In this document: positions 1-5,535 of the stretch, in pieces
How the letters are laid out: every line of letters begins with the position of its first letter
How positions within the stretch are numbered: position 1 is the stretch's first letter
Assembly (NCBI GenBank): GCA_017515945.1
Contig: JAFWDX010000026.1
Span: 1-8,350 of the forward strand
DNA from: Blautia sp.
Lineage (GTDB): Bacteria > Bacillota > Clostridia > Lachnospirales > Lachnospiraceae
DNA length: 8,350 nucleotides
Direction of reading: 5' to 3'
The notes under the pieces: model-generated
Seen by the model: only the letters and a program-made list of their open reading frames with translations
The model's database searches: none
Told to the model about the DNA's origin: nothing
Program-made: the position numbers and the translations under genes

Positions 1-41
1 CAAGGTTCTTTATCATAACATAAGGTTGTTTCCCAAAAATG

Positions 42-70
42 TTGAAACCTTTCTTCTTTTATTTTATAAT
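42..70 (+). promoter_or_regulatory. Sigma-A type promoter of the small gene at 108
   Basis: A -35 box TTGAAA (42-47) and a perfect -10 box TATAAT (65-70) are separated by 17 bases in an AT-rich stretch. Transcription would start near 77, leaving a leader of about 30 bases before the ATG at 108. This near-consensus promoter is the best evidence that the small gene downstream is expressed. Confidence 0.75.
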
Positions 71-107
71 AAAGGATAAATATTTGCAATATCCGGAGGA
101 GTGACTT

Positions 108-317
108 ATGGAAAAGACTTTTTCTCAGATGACCAACCGCGAGCTTTTTACCATCCTGACGGGAGATGCCGATCCCGTAGCCAAATTTCATCTGCAGAAT
201 GTGGTGCGGGCCTACCTGGCCTATTCACACAGGCACCCGGAGCATCCCGAGGCGGATCTGCAGACCATGGTACAGGAGTATCTGAAGGGTGTCTACACTG
301 AAGAAAGCAATTCGTAA
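108..317 (+). CDS. Small hypothetical protein, 69 aa
   Basis: I do not recognise the family. The start is ATG at 108, preceded by GGAGGA (95-100) with a 7-base spacer and a near-consensus promoter at 42-70, so expression is likely. The protein is soluble-looking, with no signal peptide, membrane segment or cysteine. It is mostly helix-compatible: a conserved-looking NRELFTIL stretch near residues 10-17, a central segment VAKFHLQNVVRAYLAY (24-39), a His/Pro/Glu-rich turn (RHPEHPEAD, 42-50), then an acidic tail. The TAA stop (315-317) lies inside the GTAAC end of a 34-bp repeat, so the repeat supplies the stop and probably the last Ser codon. The gene converges on ppdK across a shared terminator region. 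It could be a lineage-specific regulator or adaptor, but nothing in the sequence assigns a role. Confidence 0.75.
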   Translation: MEKTFSQMTNRELFTILTGDADPVAKFHLQNVVRAYLAYSHRHPEHPEADLQTMVQEYLKGVYTEESNS

Positions 318-347
318 CTGTGAAGGAGCTTGTGACTGAACAGTCAC
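314..347 (+). repeat. 34-bp mini-element copy 1, with near-perfect 8-bp flanking duplication
   Basis: This begins GTAACTGTGAAGGAGC and ends TGAACAGTCAC. It matches the copy at 5500-5533 at 33 of 34 positions; the difference is a T to C in the right terminal repeat. Immediate flanks are AGCAATTC (306-313) and AGCAATTA (348-355), identical at 7 of 8 bases, which resembles a target-site duplication. It sits directly on the stop codon of the gene at 108-317. See the copies at 3283-3316, 4912-4945 and 5500-5533. Confidence 0.8.
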
Positions 348-358
348 AGCAATTAAAT

Positions 359-410
359 GCAAAAAGAAAGCGGGTCTCTGTGCCAAAGCACATAGACCCG
401 CTTTCTTTGC
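359..410 (-). terminator. Large hairpin terminator for ppdK, probably bidirectional
   Basis: The perfect 12-bp arms GAAAGCGGGTCT (366-377) and AGACCCGCTTTC (394-405) enclose a loop that itself pairs (TGTGC 379-383 with GCACA 388-392). The outer part extends to GCAAA/TTTGC if two bases bulge. Read on the minus strand, the stem is followed by a T-rich run (CTTTCTTTTTGC), which suits ppdK. The plus-strand tail is weaker, but the stem could also end transcripts of the small gene at 108-317. Confidence 0.75.
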
Positions 411-433
411 GCAGGAGGGAAATCCCTCCTGCG
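410..433 (-). terminator. Second, perfect 11-bp hairpin between ppdK stop and main terminator
   Basis: CGCAGGAGGGA (410-420) pairs perfectly with TCCCTCCTGCG (423-433), leaving only AA between the arms, so the real loop is four bases. No T-run follows directly. It therefore looks like a 3'-end stabilising hairpin in the ppdK transcript, or half of a tandem terminator, rather than a stand-alone terminator. Confidence 0.55.
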
Positions 434-449
434 ATTTATATCTTATATC

Positions 450-3077
450 TTATTTCTTCTGGGCGATCGCAGCCTGTGCAGCGGCAAGGCGGGCGATCGG
501 TACACGGAAGGGTGAGCAGGAAACATAGTTAAGACCGATCTTGTTGCAGAACTCTACAGAAGTCGGATCTCCGCCATGCTCACCGCAGATACCGAAGTGC
601 AGCTTGGGATTGGCGGGCTTGCCAAGGGCAATGGTCATCTCCATCAGCTTGCCGACACCGGTCTGATCCAGTTTTGCGAACGGATCGTTCTCAAGGATCT
701 TGGCATCATAGTAATCGGTAAGGAACTTGCCGGAGTCATCACGGGAGAAGCCATAGGTCATCTGCGTCAGGTCATTGGTACCGAAGCAGAAGAAGTCAGC
801 CTCTTTGGCAATGGCGTCAGCTGTCAGAGCAGCTCTCGGGATCTCGATCATGGTGCCGACCTGATACTCGAGGTCAATGCCGGCAGCGGCGATCTCTGCA
901 TTTGCAGTATCGACAATGATCTTCTTGACGAACTTAAGCTCCTTGACATCGCCTACCAGCGGGATCATGATCTCGGGGCAGACTTTCCAGCCGGCATGAG
1001 CCTTCTGAACATTGATAGCCGCACGGATGACAGCCTTTGTCTGCATGACGGCGATCTCAGGATATGTAACGGCCAGACGGCAGCCACGGTGACCCATCAT
1101 GGGGTTAAACTCCTTGAGGGACTCGATGATGGCTTTGATGGTCTCGACGCTCTTGTTCTGAGCCTTGGCCAGCTTCTCGATATCCGCTTCCTCTGTGGGA
1201 ACGAACTCATGCAGAGGCGGATCCAGGAAACGGATGGTAACGGGGTCGCCTTCGAGGGCTTCAAAGAGGCCTTCAAAGTCGCTCTGCTGCTCGGGCAGGA
1301 TCTTGGCCAGGGCGGCCTCTCTCTCCTCTGCAGTCTCGGAGCAGATCATCTCACGGAAAGCGTCGATCCTGTTGCCGGAGAAGAACATATGCTCTGTACG
1401 GCAAAGACCGATACCCTCTGCGCCAAGCTCACGGGCCTTTCTGGCATCCTCGGGCGTATCCGCGTTGGTGCGGACCTTCATGGTGCGGTACTTGTCAGCC
1501 CAGCTCATGATCCTGCCGAACTCACCTGCGATGGAAGCGTCCACAGTCGGGATCAGGCCGTCATAGATGTTACCGGTGGAGCCATCCAGAGACAGGAAAT
1601 CTCCCTCGTGGAACTCCTTGCCGCCAAGGGTAAAGCACTTGTTCTCCTCGTCCATGACGATATCGCCACAGCCGGATACACAGCACTCGCCCATACCGCG
1701 GGCAACAACAGCCGCATGGCTGGTCATGCCGCCGCGGACAGTCAGGATACCCTGCGCGCTCTTCATGCCGGTGATGTCCTCAGGAGAAGTCTCCAGACGG
1801 ACCAGGACGACCTTCTCGCCCTTGGCAGCCCATGCCACAGCGTCCTCAGCGGAGAAGACGATCTTGCCGCAGGCAGCTCCCGGAGAAGCGCCAAGGCCCT
1901 TGCCGATCGGCTTGGTGGCTTTAGGAGTGGCAGCGTCAAACTGCGGATGAAGGAGTGTATCCAGGTTACGCGGATCGATCATGGCGACCGCTTCTTCCTC
2001 TGTGCGCATGCCTTCGTCGACCAGATCGCAGGCGATCTTCAGAGCGGCCTGAGCGGTACGTTTGCCGTTACGGGTCTGGAGCATGTAGAGCTTTTCGTTC
2101 TCTACGGTGAACTCCATATCCTGCATGTCTCTGTAGTGATTTTCAAGGGTCGCGCAGACCTGTTTGAACTGCTCGAATGCCTTGGGGAATTTATTCTCCA
2201 TCTCGGTGATGTGCATCGGGGTACGTACGCCGGCCACGACGTCCTCGCCCTGTGCATTTGTCAGGAACTCACCAAAGAGGCCCTTGTTGCCGGTCGCAGG
2301 GTCACGTGTGAAGGCAACGCCGGTACCGCAGTCATCGCCCATGTTGCCGAATGCCATCATCTGTACGTTGACGGCGGTGCCCCATGAGTAGGGGATATCG
2401 TTGTCGCGGCGATACACGTTGGCTCTGGGGTTATCCCAGGAACGGAAGACGGCCTTGATGGCGCCTACCAGCTGCTCCTTGGGATCAGACGGGAAATCAG
2501 CACCGATCTTGTCCTTGTACTCAGCCTTGAACTGGTTGGCCAGCTCTTTGAGGTCATCCGCGGTAAGCTCGACGTCGAGTTTGACGCCGCGTTCGGCTTT
2601 CATCTTGTCGATGAGCTCTTCGAAGTATTTTTTGCCTACTTCCATGACAACGTCGGAGTACATCTGGATAAATCTTCTGTAGCAGTCCCATGCCCATCTG
2701 GGATTGCCGGATTTAGCAGCAAGTACTTCCACAACGTCCTCATTAAGACCAAGGTTAAGGATGGTATCCATCATGCCGGGCATGGAAGCTCTGGCACCGG
2801 AACGGACGGAAACGAGCAATGGATTTTCCCTGTCTCCGAATTTCTTGCCGGTGATGCCTTCCATCTTGTCGATGGCTTCCAGTACCTGACCCATGATCTC
2901 GTCATTAATCTGTCTGCCGTCTTCGTAATACTGGGTGCAGGCTTCTGTTGTGATGGTAAAGCCCTGCGGAACCGGGAGACCCAGGTTGGTCATTTCAGCC
3001 AGATTGGCACCTTTGCCTCCGAGCAGGTTACGCATATCGGCGTTCCCCTCAGTAAACATGTAAACCCATTTTGCCAT
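450..3077 (-). CDS. ppdK: Pyruvate, phosphate dikinase (PPDK)
   Basis: This cytoplasmic enzyme interconverts PEP + AMP + PPi and pyruvate + ATP + Pi. The N-terminal part is the ATP-grasp nucleotide domain (about 1-340; GGKGANLAEM near 20, RSGARASMPGMMDT near 93-105). The middle phosphohistidine domain carries GGMTSHAAVVARGMG with catalytic His454. The C-terminal TIM barrel (about 530-875) holds GTNDLTQMTYGFSRDD and the catalytic Cys831 in GICGEHGGDP. Numbers assume the start at 3077, giving 875 aa, essentially the length of the Clostridium symbiosum enzyme. I prefer this start to the in-frame ATG at 3083: AGGAGG (3086-3091) is 8 bases from the ATG at 3077 but only 2 from the one at 3083, and homologues begin MAKWVY. 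The gene has its own promoter (3190-3218), lies behind a PPi-type phosphofructokinase gene, and ends at twin hairpins. No key residue is missing. Confidence 0.97.
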   Translation of the reverse strand: MAKWVYMFTEGNADMRNLLGGKGANLAEMTNLGLPVPQGFTITTEACTQYYEDGRQINDEIMGQVLEAIDKMEGITGKKFGDRENPLLVSVRSGARASMPGMMDTILNLGLNEDVVEVLAAKSGNPRWAWDCYRRFIQMYSDVVMEVGKKYFEELIDKMKAERGVKLDVELTADDLKELANQFKAEYKDKIGADFPSDPKEQLVGAIKAVFRSWDNPRANVYRRDNDIPYSWGTAVNVQMMAFGNMGDDCGTGVAFTRDPATGNKGLFGEFLTNAQGEDVVAGVRTPMHITEMENKFPKAFEQFKQVCATLENHYRDMQDMEFTVENEKLYMLQTRNGKRTAQAALKIACDLVDEGMRTEEEAVAMIDPRNLDTLLHPQFDAATPKATKPIGKGLGASPGAACGKIVFSAEDAVAWAAKGEKVVLVRLETSPEDITGMKSAQGILTVRGGMTSHAAVVARGMGECCVSGCGDIVMDEENKCFTLGGKEFHEGDFLSLDGSTGNIYDGLIPTVDASIAGEFGRIMSWADKYRTMKVRTNADTPEDARKARELGAEGIGLCRTEHMFFSGNRIDAFREMICSETAEEREAALAKILPEQQSDFEGLFEALEGDPVTIRFLDPPLHEFVPTEEADIEKLAKAQNKSVETIKAIIESLKEFNPMMGHRGCRLAVTYPEIAVMQTKAVIRAAINVQKAHAGWKVCPEIMIPLVGDVKELKFVKKIIVDTANAEIAAAGIDLEYQVGTMIEIPRAALTADAIAKEADFFCFGTNDLTQMTYGFSRDDSGKFLTDYYDAKILENDPFAKLDQTGVGKLMEMTIALGKPANPKLHFGICGEHGGDPTSVEFCNKIGLNYVSCSPFRVPIARLAAAQAAIAQKK

Positions 3078-3085
3078 TTGCATTT

Positions 3086-3091
3086 CCTCCT
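3086..3091 (-). promoter_or_regulatory. Ribosome binding site that decides the ppdK start
   Basis: The minus strand carries AGGAGG here. It is 2 bases from the upstream ATG (3083), too close for normal initiation, and 8 bases from the next in-frame ATG (3077), an optimal distance. This favours 3077 as the start codon. Confidence 0.8.
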
Positions 3092-3119
3092 AATTTAGTT
3101 TTCATTGTTACATTTATTG

Positions 3120-3169
3120 AGGAACCATTAAAATAACCAATATGATCAGGTCATTTCTGACCGGTTCCT
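3120..3169 (-). promoter_or_regulatory. Structured element in the ppdK 5' leader
   Basis: On the minus strand AGGAACC (3169-3163) can pair with GGTTCCT (3126-3120). Just inside the left arm is a small hairpin, GGTCA (3162-3158) and TGACC (3153-3149), closed by a GAAA tetraloop. A second GGTT (3138-3135) could compete for AACC, so two folds are possible. It lies in a leader of about 105 bases between promoter and start. I do not recognise it as a known riboswitch class. Confidence 0.45.
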
Positions 3170-3189
3170 AAAAAAATACGCACATAGTT

Positions 3190-3218
3190 ATTTTATAAAT
3201 ATTAGGCGGTTTCGTCAA
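3190..3218 (-). promoter_or_regulatory. Sigma-A type promoter of ppdK
   Basis: On the minus strand TTGACG (3218-3213) and TAAAAT (3195-3190) are 17 bases apart, each one mismatch from consensus. Transcription would begin near 3183, giving a leader of about 105 bases. The promoter lies downstream of the hairpin at 3234-3263, so ppdK can be transcribed independently of the phosphofructokinase gene. Confidence 0.75.
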
Positions 3219-3233
3219 GTGTTATAACGATAA

Positions 3234-3263
3234 CAATGCCTGTTTTTTCAAAAACAGGCATTG
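3234..3263 (-). terminator. Hairpin terminator after the phosphofructokinase gene
   Basis: The perfect 14-bp arms CAATGCCTGTTTTT (3234-3247) and AAAAACAGGCATTG (3250-3263) are separated by two bases; in practice the A/T base of the loop opens. On the minus strand the stem is followed by a U-rich but interrupted tract (TTATCGTTATAAC), so termination may be partial. It lies about 100 bases past the phosphofructokinase stop and before the ppdK promoter. Confidence 0.65.
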
Positions 3264-3282
3264 TAGACATCATTGCTGAATT

Positions 3283-3316
3283 GTAACTGTTCAGTCACAA
3301 GCTCCTTCACAGTTAC
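3283..3316 (-). repeat. 34-bp mini-element copy 2, flanked by perfect 8-bp direct repeats
   Basis: This is the exact reverse complement of the copy at 5500-5533, beginning GTAACTGTTCAGTCAC on the plus strand. Its terminal inverted repeats are GTAACTGT and ACAGTTAC. It is bracketed immediately by GCTGAATT on the left (3275-3282) and GCTGAATT on the right (3317-3324), a perfect 8-bp target-site duplication. Removing the unit and one duplicate restores an uninterrupted palindrome, GCTGAATTCAGC. It lies in the 3' untranslated region of the phosphofructokinase gene, between stop codon and terminator. Confidence 0.9.
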
Positions 3317-3365
3317 GCTGAATTCAGCTGTTCAATTTTATCTCAGATCATGTGATCAGTCAGGA

Positions 3366-4643
3366 TCACATTTCCTTTTTTCTGCGAGTGCGGCCGGCAG
3401 CTCCGGGCATGGTCATGACCAGATGTCTGGGCAGACCGTTGACCATGATCGGCTGATAATCGCCCTGGATCAGCGGGTTGATGTAATCGACGAAATCCTT
3501 TGTCACATATGTGGCATCCTTGTTCATCCAGCTCCTCGGAACCAGCTTCTCCTCGTTGGCGATACGGTGTACATCATAGATACCGGTCGTGGCCATGTAA
3601 GGATCGTCGGAGAGACGGTCGATGACGACCATCTTGCCGGTGTCGCCTTCATCGGCAGCCTTGACAGCGGCGCCGCCTACCATGAATGCCTCGTCGATAT
3701 CCACGCGGGATGCCATATGGGACGCGCTTCTCTGCAGTGTGGACAGCTCCACGGCACGGGTCTTGCAGCCGACCTCTGCGGAAAGGTAATTAGCCAGATA
3801 GCTGGCTGTGCCGCCCATCTGCTTGTGACCGAACGCATCGACGCTGTCTGCGCCGTTGCCAAGCTCACATACATAGCGTCCATCCGCGAGCTTGATGCCC
3901 TCGGAAACAGCGATCACGATGGAATCCTTTCTCTCCAGGAGATCCTGTACCTTCTTCATAAAGGCATCCAGATCGAAGGGAACCTCCGGCAGATAGATCA
4001 GATCGGGGCCGTCACAGTCCTCGGTCTTTGCGAGAGCGGTCGCGCCGGTCAGCCAGCCTGCGTTCCTGCCCATGATCTCCATGATGGTGATCTGTTTTTT
4101 CTTATAAGCAAGACCCTGCGCATCGCGGATCACTTCCTTTGTCGCTGCGCCGATATATTTGGCAGCGCTGCCGAAACCAGGTGTATGATCAGTGAGTGCC
4201 AGGTCATTGTCGATGGTCTTCGGCACGCCGAGGAATTTCTGGTTATGACCTGTAAGGATCGCATAGTCAGAAAGCTTCTTGATGGTATCCATGGAATCAT
4301 TTCCGCCGATGTAAATAAAAGCGTCAATGTCAAGCTTGGCCAGGATCTCAAAAATCTTCTCATAGATCGCCTTGTCCTCATGGATCTCCGGCAGTTTGAA
4401 ACGACAGGAACCGAGGAAAGCAGAAGGCGTTCTCTTGAGCAGTTCGATATCCAGAGCAGTATGGATCTGCGTGGAAAGATCGATATACTGTTCGTCGAGA
4501 AGTCCCTGAATGCCGTGAATCATCCCGTAAACCTTGTCAAAGCCTCTCTCGATGGCGTTCTTATAAACACCGGCAAGGCTGGAATTGATAACTGCGGTAG
4601 GGCCGCCGGACTGTCCGACGATGATGTTGCGTTTTTTGGCCAT
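3366..4643 (-). CDS. pfp: 6-phosphofructokinase, pyrophosphate-dependent type
   Basis: This cytoplasmic glycolytic enzyme phosphorylates fructose 6-phosphate to fructose 1,6-bisphosphate; the PPi type works reversibly. At 425 aa it is longer than the roughly 320-aa bacterial ATP enzymes. Visible motifs are GQSGGPTAVIN (10-20), GGNDS (113-117), PKTIDND (141-147, Asp145 as catalytic base), MGRNAGWL (191-198) and PEVPFD (219-224). Two residues indicate PPi rather than ATP: Asp116 stands where ATP enzymes have the second Gly of GGDGS, and Lys142 where they have Gly in PGTIDND. The C-terminus is basic (RTRRKKEM). GGAGG (4656-4660) lies 12 bases before the ATG, a rather long gap, but no better start exists. 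It has its own promoter (4691-4719) and precedes ppdK, another PPi-using enzyme. Substrate preference is inferred from these residues. Confidence 0.95.
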   Translation of the reverse strand: MAKKRNIIVGQSGGPTAVINSSLAGVYKNAIERGFDKVYGMIHGIQGLLDEQYIDLSTQIHTALDIELLKRTPSAFLGSCRFKLPEIHEDKAIYEKIFEILAKLDIDAFIYIGGNDSMDTIKKLSDYAILTGHNQKFLGVPKTIDNDLALTDHTPGFGSAAKYIGAATKEVIRDAQGLAYKKKQITIMEIMGRNAGWLTGATALAKTEDCDGPDLIYLPEVPFDLDAFMKKVQDLLERKDSIVIAVSEGIKLADGRYVCELGNGADSVDAFGHKQMGGTASYLANYLSAEVGCKTRAVELSTLQRSASHMASRVDIDEAFMVGGAAVKAADEGDTGKMVVIDRLSDDPYMATTGIYDVHRIANEEKLVPRSWMNKDATYVTKDFVDYINPLIQGDYQPIMVNGLPRHLVMTMPGAAGRTRRKKEM

Positions 4644-4690
4644 GGTGAGTTTATTCCTCCTTATGGAAATCCTGTTTTATATCGCGTAAT

Positions 4691-4719
4691 ATAGTAGCAA
4701 TAAACCCCCGTAAAGTCAA
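4691..4719 (-). promoter_or_regulatory. Sigma-A type promoter of the phosphofructokinase gene
   Basis: On the minus strand TTGACT (4719-4714) and TACTAT (4696-4691) are separated by 17 bases. Transcription would start near 4684, leaving a leader of about 40 bases that contains GGAGG at 4656-4660. Confidence 0.75.
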
Positions 4720-4745
4720 CCATTTTATGCATGGCTTTACATGAT

Positions 4746-4773
4746 TTGCTTGTATTTTATCACCGGTTATGCT
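4746..4773 (+). promoter_or_regulatory. Possible promoter for the DUF1292 gene
   Basis: TTGCTT (4746-4751) and TATGCT (4768-4773) are 16 bases apart. The match is only moderate, but it is the best candidate upstream of the gene at 4975. If used, the transcript would carry the repeat element at 4801-4945 in its leader. Confidence 0.3.
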
Positions 4774-4800
4774 AGTGTAAAGATGTATAGAATAATTGCT

Positions 4801-4945
4801 GTAACTGTTCAGTCAGCACCTCGTATTTCATGCGAGGCGTGTGGTATAAAAGTCCGGCAGCCAGGTCCAGACGCACTTCCGTTGCGACGAAATGTGCCTC
4901 CGTCCGGCCTTATAACTTTGAAAATGCCTGCAACTGGACAGCTAG
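4801..4945 (+). repeat. Long repeat element A (about 145 bp), upstream of the DUF1292 gene
   Basis: The left end is GTAACTGTTCAGTCAG. The right end is a decayed 34-bp unit (4912-4945) that aligns without gaps to the copy at 5500-5533 at 23 of 34 positions. The left 30 bases and an internal core at 4876-4891 (CTTCC, two variable bases, TGCGACGAA) are shared with element B at 5346-5533. CCTCGTAT and ATGCGAGG near 4819-4837 form a hairpin, and GACGCAC and GTG-CGTC enclose the core. No matching flanking duplication is visible, so it is probably older than the other copies. It occupies most of the 331-base gap between the phosphofructokinase and DUF1292 genes. Confidence 0.7.
4912..4945 (+). repeat. 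Decayed 34-bp mini-element copy at right end of element A
   Basis: The stretch beginning ATAACTTTGAAAATGC and ending GGACAGCTAG is the same length as the intact unit and matches it at 23 of 34 positions with no gaps. It marks the right boundary of element A. Confidence 0.55.
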
Positions 4946-4974
4946 CCCTTCAGGCTGCATTTCAGGAGGTTATT

Positions 4975-5346
4975 ATGGATAATACAATGAACGACACCGC
5001 TGCCGACTCCTGTTCACCACAGGACTGCGAGTCATGCAGTGGCTGCGGCAGTGTTCCCCGCATGGATGAGGCCCATCAGACCATTACGCTCACCCTTGAT
5101 GACGACAGTGAGATCTGCTGCCAGATCCTCACGATCTTTGCCGTTCAGGAGCATGACTACATTGCCCTTCTCCCGCTCGACGAAGAGGGGGAAAACACCA
5201 CAGGAGAGGTATATCTGTACAGGTTCACACAGACACCCGGCGGCGATCCCATGCTCAGCAACATCGAGGATGACGCGGAATACGAAGCCGTCGCCCGTGC
5301 CTTTGAGGCCGTCTGCACTAAAATCATGGAAGGCGATGAACAGTAG
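4975..5346 (+). CDS. DUF1292 family protein with N-terminal cysteine cluster, 123 aa
   Basis: I assign this to the DUF1292 family of short acidic Firmicutes proteins of unknown function, from the pattern ITLTLDDDSEICCQILTIF (37-55), DYIALLPLDEEG (61-72), EVYLYRF (78-84) and a C-terminal NIEDDAEYEAVARAFEAV (about 96-113). The start is the ATG at 4975, 5 bases after AGGAGG (4964-4969). The frame stays open upstream, but those codons lie in a repeat element and lack a ribosome site. Residues 1-33 precede the family domain and include Cys13, Cys18, Cys21 and Cys24 (C-x4-C-x2-C-x2-C), a possible metal site; Cys48 and Cys49 lie in the domain. No signal peptide or membrane segment is visible. The gene is monocistronic, divergent from the phosphofructokinase gene, and flanked by related elements A and B; the last base of its TAG stop is the first base of element B. 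Confidence 0.85.
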   Translation: MDNTMNDTAADSCSPQDCESCSGCGSVPRMDEAHQTITLTLDDDSEICCQILTIFAVQEHDYIALLPLDEEGENTTGEVYLYRFTQTPGGDPMLSNIEDDAEYEAVARAFEAVCTKIMEGDEQ

Positions 5347-5533
5347 TAACTGTTCCGTCAGCGCCTCGCATTTACTGCGACACCGCAGGCGTGCCTTGGC
5401 AGGTGCGTAAGAAAAAAGATGAGCAGCCGAGGCCACACCGAAGGCGTCCCTTGAGAGGCGCAGCTTCCAATGCGACGAATGGAGCCTGCGCCTGGCCTCG
5501 TAACTGTGAAGGAGCTTGTGACTGAACAGTTAC
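5346..5533 (+). repeat. Long repeat element B (188 bp), downstream of the DUF1292 gene
   Basis: The left end GTAACTGTTCCGTCA is the inverse of the right end TGACTGAACAGTTAC at 14 of 15 positions, and the last 34 bases (5500-5533) are an intact mini-element. Inside are several pairings: TCGCA/TGCGA near 5364-5378, TGCC/GGCA within CGCA/TGCG near 5383-5406, and a long nested stem of CGAGGCC (5428-5434) with GGCCTCG (5494-5500) and GGCGCAG (5457-5463) with CTGCGCC (5486-5492). That stem presents the core CTTCCAATGCGACGAA (5464-5479) shared with element A. Flanks GAACAGTA and GGGCAATA agree at 5 of 8 bases, all mismatches being A/G. No protein is encoded. Confidence 0.75.
5500..5533 (+). repeat. 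34-bp mini-element copy at right end of element B
   Basis: An intact unit with perfect 8-bp terminal inverted repeats (GTAACTGT, ACAGTTAC). It is the exact reverse complement of 3283-3316 and differs by one base from 314-347. Its first base is also the last base of the outer stem arm GGCCTCG of element B. Confidence 0.85.
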
Positions 5534-5535
5534 GG

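Noticed and set aside
321..334. AAGGAG followed by GTG inside the 34-bp unit as a mobile ribosome site and start codon
   Set aside because: The gap between AAGGAG and GTG is only three bases, and the frames that follow are short and unrelated between copies.
576..2387. Long open frame of about 600 codons on the plus strand opposite ppdK
   Set aside because: It lies wholly antisense to a clearly conserved ppdK, has no ribosome site or recognisable domain, and its composition is that of a mirror frame of a codon-biased gene.
3345..3372. Palindromic GATCA/TGATC stretch at the end of the phosphofructokinase gene as a regulator site or terminator
   Set aside because: The 7-bp TGTGATC/GATCACA pairing is short, lacks a T-run and overlaps the stop codon; too weak to call.
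3273..4694. Open frame of 473 codons on the plus strand opposite the phosphofructokinase gene
   Set aside because: It is antisense to a conserved enzyme, starts within the repeat region, and shows no family motif; an artefact of codon bias.
4741..4974. Upstream extension of the DUF1292 gene to 201 residues
   Set aside because: The extra codons run through repeat element A and lack a ribosome site, while AGGAGG sits properly before the ATG at 4975.
5347..5499. A small coding region inside element B
   Set aside because: No ribosome site or consistent frame is shared with element A; the nested inverted repeats explain the sequence better.
314..5533. The 34-bp repeats as a CRISPR array
   Set aside because: Copies are kilobases apart, in both orientations, without regular spacers or cas genes.
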